DNA of 7,291 bases, taken from the NCBI GenBank assembly GCA_014378125.1, contig JACMOG010000547.1:1-7291 (forward strand). Direction: 5' to 3'. This DNA comes from Vitreoscilla sp. (GTDB taxonomy: Bacteria; Pseudomonadota; Gammaproteobacteria; Burkholderiales; Burkholderiaceae). A model generated the notes under the pieces. The model had not been told where the DNA came from. It did no database searches and saw only the letters and a list, made by a program, of their open reading frames with translations. Position numbers and translations under genes: made by a program. Below are positions 5,170 to 7,291 of this stretch, piece after piece (within the stretch, counting starts at the first letter, position 1; every line of letters begins with the position of its first letter).

Positions 5170-5892
5170 TCAGGCCATCTGCTGCAACACGTCGCGCACC
5201 CGGTCCAGCGCCGGATCGATGTCTTCCGCCGCGATCAGGCCGAAACCCGGCATCAGCCCGACGCGTGGCGGCTGCGACCGATGGAAGCCGGCCAGCGGAT
5301 ACAGCCCGACGTCCACCCGGCGTGCCAGGTTGAGCAGCGTGGGCATGTCCAGCGGGCGCCGTGCCAGCGCCGCCATGTGGAAGCCGGCCGTGGTGGGCAC
5401 CGGCTCGAACCACGGCGAGAGGTCGTCGGCGAAGCGGCGCAGCAGGCGTTCCCGACGCTGCGCATACGCGGCGCTGCAGCGCCGGATATGGCGCTGCAGG
5501 CCACCATCGGCCATCAAATGGGCCAGCGCCACCTGCGTCTGCGTGGGCGTGTGCCCGTCCACCAGGTGCTTGAGGTTGGCCAGCGCCTGCGCCACCGCCG
5601 GCGGCGCGATGACGTGGCCCAGGCGCAGCGAGGGCGCCACCGTCTTCGAGAACGAGCCCATCATCGCCACGTTGCCGGTGTCGTCCATGCCCTGCAGCGA
5701 GTCGGTGGGGCGGCCGGCGTAGCGGAACTCGCTGTCGTAGTCGTCCTCCACCACGATCGCGCCGATCTCGTGGGCCCGCGCCAGCAGCGCGTGCCGGCGC
5801 GCCTGGCTCATGGGCATGCCCAGCGGGAACTGGTGCGACGGCGTCACGTACACCAGCCGCGCGTCGGCCGGGATGGCGTCGACGACGATGCC
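5170..5892 (-). pseudogene. MocR/PdxR-type GntR-aminotransferase regulator, C-terminal remnant
   Basis: About 240 residues match the second half of a MocR-type regulator, in which a GntR winged helix is fused to a class I aminotransferase fold. Recognisable in order are RLVYVTPSHQFPLGMPMS, the cofactor loop VVEDDYDSEFRY, the PLP lysine motif SFSKTVAPSLRLG (Lys codon at 5644-5646), GGLQRHIRR and a C-terminal DVGLYPLAGFH. Full-length members have about 470-500 residues; everything before the EGIVVDAIP strand is missing, including the DNA-binding domain and the first half of the aminotransferase fold. Upstream of about 5892 the minus-strand frame stays open to 6357, but there it is only the antisense of the decarboxylase gene, so a predicted 395-aa product would be a chimera. 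Without a winged helix it cannot act as a regulator. It probably once controlled the gene now facing it. Confidence 0.85.
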
Positions 5893-5904
5893 TTCGACAT
5901 CTAC
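5890..5904. other. Deletion junction joining two truncated genes
   Basis: To the left the minus strand reads as MocR (EGIVVDAIPADARL). To the right the plus strand reads as a carboxymuconolactone decarboxylase (FDIYKASPDALK). About 15 bases can be read either way, so the exact joint lies within them. Intact homologues of both genes have start regions, and there should be a promoter between them. A single deletion of roughly 0.8 kb would account for both losses. Confidence 0.75.
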
Positions 5905-6288
5905 AAGGCTTCGCCCGACGCGCTCAAGGTGATGCTGGCCTTCTCGGCCGGCACCGAAAAGCTGGGCCTCGAGAAGCCGCTGCTGGAGCTGGTGAAGCTG
6001 CGCGCCTCCCAGATCAACGGCTGCGCCTTCTGCGTGGACATGCATGCCGCCGACGTCCGCAAGGGCGGCAAGACCGAGCGCCGCCTCTACGCCGTGCCCG
6101 TGTGGCGCGAGACCCCGTTCTTCACGCCGCGCGAGCGCGCCGCGCTGGCCTGGACGGAGGCCGGCACCTCCATCTCCACCAGCGGCGCGCCCGACGACGT
6201 GCACGCGGCCCTGTGCGCCGAGTTCACCGAGAAGGAGCGCACGGACCTGACGCTGGCCATCGCGTTCCCCAAGATGCCCGGCGTCTGA
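5893..6288 (+). pseudogene. Carboxymuconolactone decarboxylase/AhpD-like gene, truncated at 5' end
   Basis: The 131 readable residues match the AhpD-like branch of the carboxymuconolactone decarboxylase family, small alpha-helical proteins with a redox-active CxxC. The catalytic motif is intact: Cys44, Cys47 and His51 in NGCAFCVDMH (Cys codons 6022-6024 and 6031-6033), followed by LYAVPVWRETPFF and ERAALAWTEA. Homologues begin with a few residues such as MTxR before FDIYKASPDALK; here those codons and the promoter are gone. The first in-frame ATG is at 5932 (a GTG is at 5929), which would give a 118-aa product without the first helix. The C-terminus is also odd: after DLTLAIA the family has a segment like INxWNRxAIxFRKMP, but this one jumps straight to FPKMPGV and stop. 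It may be a dead gene or a weakly expressed shortened protein. Peroxidase-type activity is the family role; none can be claimed here. Confidence 0.8.
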
Positions 6289-6370
6289 GGCAGACGGGCT
6301 GGTACGCCCCTTGCCAATTACCGCCAGGGCGCAGGCGACTGGACGTGTGCCCGTCATGCGGAGACCGGCG

Positions 6371-6844
6371 ATGCGACTGGAAGGATCCTGCCACTGCGGC
6401 GCGGTGAGCTACTCGGTGACGGCCCACGAGCCCGTGCCGTTCATGCGCTGCTATTGCTCGATCTGCCGCAAGACGGCCGGCAGTGGGGGCTACGCCATCA
6501 ACCTGGGCGCCGACCGCCGCACGCTGAAGGTGACGGGCCCCGAGCATCTGAGCGTCTACCAGGCGAGGCTGGGCGACGGCCACACCAGCACCGGCCAGCG
6601 CAACTTCTGCAAGCACTGCGGCACGGCCCTGTGGCTCTACGATCCCACCTGGCCCGACCTGGTGCATCCGCACGCCGGCGCCGTCGACACCGAGCTGCCC
6701 AAGCCGCCCGACACCACGCACATGATGCTGGAGTTCAAGCCGGAGTGGGTCGACGCGCACGTGCGCCCTGCCGACGACACCTTCGACGACTATCCGAAGG
6801 AGTCGCTGGCGCAGTGGCACCAGCGGCATCGCCTGGAAAGCTAG
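6371..6844 (+). CDS. GFA family (glutathione-dependent formaldehyde-activating-like) zinc protein
   Basis: This 157-aa protein has the full set of GFA/CENP-V-type zinc-binding cysteines: CHCGAV (Cys7, Cys9), CYCSICRK (Cys27, Cys29, Cys32) and FCKHCGTALW (Cys80, Cys83). The founder, Gfa of Paracoccus, was described as speeding the joining of formaldehyde to glutathione, but most GFA proteins, probably including this one, have unknown substrates. Nothing in the window, such as a glutathione-dependent formaldehyde dehydrogenase, links it to formaldehyde. The start at 6371 was chosen because GGAG at 6360-6363 lies 7 nt ahead and MRLEGSCHCGAV is the normal family N-terminus; an in-frame ATG at 6311 would add 20 non-conserved residues. 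It lies 82 bp after the decarboxylase remnant and overlaps the MFS gene tail to tail at its stop codon. A cytoplasmic location is expected. Confidence 0.93.
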   Translation: MRLEGSCHCGAVSYSVTAHEPVPFMRCYCSICRKTAGSGGYAINLGADRRTLKVTGPEHLSVYQARLGDGHTSTGQRNFCKHCGTALWLYDPTWPDLVHPHAGAVDTELPKPPDTTHMMLEFKPEWVDAHVRPADDTFDDYPKESLAQWHQRHRLES

Positions 6845-7291
6845 AACGCTTCGAAGGCCGCCGGATACGCCTTGCCGTACCAGCCGTCCACCTCGTCGTG
6901 CTCCAGCGCCATGAACGCGCGGAACCCGGGCACGAGGAAGAACCCGAGCGCGGACGCGGCGCTCAGCAGCCCGAACGCCACGTAGACCACGCGCACGCTC
7001 CAGTGCGTGAGGGCGATGCCGGCCAGCGCCGGCCCCAGCGTCTGCGACACCTGGATCGTCATCACCGCCGCGGCCACCATGCGCGCGCGATACGCGAGCG
7101 GCCGCGCGAGCATGCGATGGGTCTTGCCCACCAGCGTGGTGGTGGCCGAGCACAGGCCCACGATGGCGAAGCAGGCCACCAGCACATGGCGGTCTTCCGT
7201 GAGGCCGGCCAGGGCCAGCGCCAGTCCGATGCCGGCGGCGCCGCTCACGCGCGCGCCGAAGCGTCCGGTGGCGCGCGACCACCAGCTGGCC
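6841..7291 (-). CDS. MFS transporter, C-terminal part (runs off the window)
   Basis: The visible 149 or so residues are the end of a major facilitator superfamily carrier; the gene continues beyond 7291. A charged loop with GRFGAR lies just before the first visible helix, resembling the motif that follows even-numbered helices in MFS carriers. Hydrophobic segments follow: GAAGIGLALALAGL, VLVACFAIVGLCSATTTLVG, MVAAAVMTIQVSQTLGPALAG and VVYVAFGLLSAASALGFFLV, which fit the last four helices. A soluble 35-residue tail rich in acidic and aromatic residues ends YPAAFEAF. The substrate cannot be inferred. An internal GTG at 7248 could be taken for a start, but the frame remains open and transporter-like to the window edge, so the gene is cut by the window and not broken. 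It converges on the GFA gene. Confidence 0.8.
   Translation of the reverse strand, partial: ASWWSRATGRFGARVSGAAGIGLALALAGLTEDRHVLVACFAIVGLCSATTTLVGKTHRMLARPLAYRARMVAAAVMTIQVSQTLGPALAGIALTHWSVRVVYVAFGLLSAASALGFFLVPGFRAFMALEHDEVDGWYGKAYPAAFEAF

Noticed and set aside
5893..6357. The upstream extension of the minus-strand MocR frame to 6357 as a real N-terminus
   Set aside because: It is exactly antisense to a recognisable decarboxylase coding region, and its translation has no winged-helix or aminotransferase character.

Overview
The window is a GC-rich, gene-dense chromosomal stretch. Its proteins (long-form YbhB, TspO/MBR, MAPEG, an alanine/lysine/histidine-rich secreted peptide, MocR next to a carboxymuconolactone decarboxylase, GFA) look most like betaproteobacterial Burkholderiales such as the Variovorax/Ramlibacter/Rhizobacter group. 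That placement is inferred from protein style and codon use; there is no rRNA or marker gene here. I see no tRNA, CRISPR array, transposase, plasmid or phage gene.

Positions 1-987 hold no convincing gene. Most of it is one composite inverted repeat of about 900 bp. Two arms (about 1-368 and 524-897) carry the same three hairpins in mirror order around a centre near position 446. Between them sits a REP-like pair of hairpins (420-504). A 9-bp tandem repeat (936-974) follows, just past the end of the next gene.

Positions 988-3358 hold small genes of the cell-envelope or accessory type. A YbhB/YbcL (PEBP) protein (minus) and a TspO/MBR membrane protein (plus) diverge from a short shared spacer. 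TspO converges on a minus-strand pair: a GIY-YIG-like protein followed by a MAPEG membrane protein. Upstream of that pair lies a tiny exported Ala/Lys/His-rich peptide gene, with a strong hairpin terminator between.

Positions 3359-5163 hold a 73-aa conserved-looking unknown (plus), then a divergent pair: an isochorismatase-fold hydrolase (minus) and a TetR regulator (plus). The pair shares a 42-bp spacer containing overlapping palindromes and candidate face-to-face promoters, the usual layout for a local repressor controlling its neighbour. The hydrolase has glycine where the family's catalytic cysteine normally sits. The last codons and stop of tetR are made of a 20-base exact copy of the REP-like motif at 421-440.

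Positions 5170-6288 are a scar. The C-terminal half of a MocR-type GntR/aminotransferase regulator (minus) is joined head-to-head, near 5890-5904, to a carboxymuconolactone decarboxylase gene (plus) that lacks its first few codons. One deletion that removed the regulator's DNA-binding half, the shared promoter and the enzyme's start explains both. The enzyme also seems to have lost a short segment near its C-terminus. Positions 6371-7291 hold an intact GFA-family zinc protein (plus) and the 3' part of an MFS transporter (minus, running off the window), whose stop codons share one CTAG.

I found no evidence for a new multi-gene system. The most interesting material is the composite palindromic repeat with its REP-like relatives, the double-truncation scar, and the operator/ribosome-site overlap in the tetR-hydrolase spacer.
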